In this document: one piece after another, positions 63,929-64,000 of the stretch
Layout of the letters: each line of letters begins with the position of its first letter
Position numbering within the stretch: the stretch's first letter is position 1
NCBI GenBank assembly: GCA_902538515.1
Contig: CACBFH010000001.1
Span: forward strand, 1 to 64,000
Direction: 5' to 3'
Length of the DNA: 64,000 nt
From: an uncultured Prochlorococcus sp.
GTDB taxonomy: Bacteria; Cyanobacteriota; Cyanobacteriia; PCC-6307; Cyanobiaceae
Translations under genes and position numbers: made by a program
Notes under the pieces: model-generated
Seen by the model: the letters and a program-made list of their open reading frames with translations, nothing else
Database searches by the model: none
Told to the model about the DNA's origin: nothing

Positions 63929-64000
63929 ATGAAAAGCGAGCCTTTATTAAAAGATTGTAAATGTATACACTGCCAACAAAAAACACATCAGATTAAAAGT
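63929..64000 (+). CDS. Possible protein start, cut by the window end
   Basis: ATG 63929 opens a frame (MKSEPLLKDCKCIHCQQKTH) that remains open to base 64000. GGAC lies 7 bp upstream. Three Cys in CKCIHC may bind metal. Too little is visible to name it. Confidence 0.35.
   Translation, partial: MKSEPLLKDCKCIHCQQKTHQIKS

Overview
The window looks like a high-light-clade Prochlorococcus chromosome, or a very close marine picocyanobacterium. The DNA is strongly AT-rich and genes are tightly packed on both strands. The ATP synthase operon has the cyanobacterial layout (I-a-c-b'-b-delta-alpha-gamma, with beta-epsilon elsewhere). Other markers are the PSRP-3/Ycf65 ribosomal protein, a cyanobacterial PII with its RYRGSE T-loop, the DUF1818, DUF2811 and DUF3326 proteins, and a 42-residue high-light-inducible (Hli) protein. 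Assignment rests on recognition of these families; no database was searched.

Bases 1-33,330 are conserved core. In order: the end of a Ski2-like RNA helicase; fumC and purB; a TlyA-type rRNA methylase; glnB behind a class II NtcA-type promoter; queF; the System II cytochrome c biogenesis pair ccs1-ccdA; ftsW; the atp operon; a 2Fe-2S ferredoxin; nadE-nadD; an Era-like GTPase; a CBS-domain membrane protein; pepP; PSRP-3; atpD-atpC; groES-groEL; secG; gpmI; pyrR; a short Hsp70-like protein; rpoZ; DUF1818; DUF2811; and an EVE-domain protein. A cluster of three DnaA-box-like nonamers lies before the DUF2811 gene.

Bases 33,330 to about 61,600 are a genomic island of small, mostly unrecognised genes. 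It starts exactly at the 5' end of the EVE gene. The first ~40 bp of EVE (codons for MT...W-LMKSEP) recur at least six more times in the island, always in the same orientation. Each copy sits in a fixed module: a pair of 11-bp direct repeats, 45-49 bp, the EVE 5' copy, then about 54 bp from the CATTAG anchor to a second, different 11-bp repeat pair, then a conserved TTATCCATC...CTATTTAGGAAAG block. The 11-bp pair at the left end of each gene cassette matches the pair at that cassette's right end and differs between cassettes. The island therefore reads as serial, site-specific insertion of unrelated cassettes at the start of EVE. No known integrase or transposase is visible. The 351-residue protein ending inside the EVE-proximal module is the best candidate for the mobility protein.

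Cassette contents, from EVE outward: (A) the 351-residue protein, a PD-(D/E)XK nuclease operon with three small related proteins, a secreted protein and a cupin; (B) a five-gene overlapping operon of membrane and exported proteins; (C) a DUF3427-DUF3883 putative restriction-type nuclease plus a DUF3764 protein; (D) a metal-homeostasis cassette with a CobW-like GTPase, two metallophosphoesterase-like proteins, a 45-residue metallothionein and shared Zur/Fur-like boxes; (E) small membrane proteins, a DsrE protein, a truncated ADP-ribosylglycohydrolase and a PilB/GspE ATPase; then a short segment with a type IV pilin whose translation start comes from an EVE copy; (F and beyond) Hli, ABM-like and DUF3303-like proteins and many 20-60 residue proteins, several with a single membrane span. 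A second dispersed element (TAGATCGACTGTCAATC) marks leaders and terminators of many island genes. Near 58.5 kb a textbook promoter with an overlapping 20-bp palindrome drives a structured leader and a 33-residue peptide.

Core sequence resumes at about 61.7 kb with a multi-pass membrane protein and an LptF/LptG-type permease.
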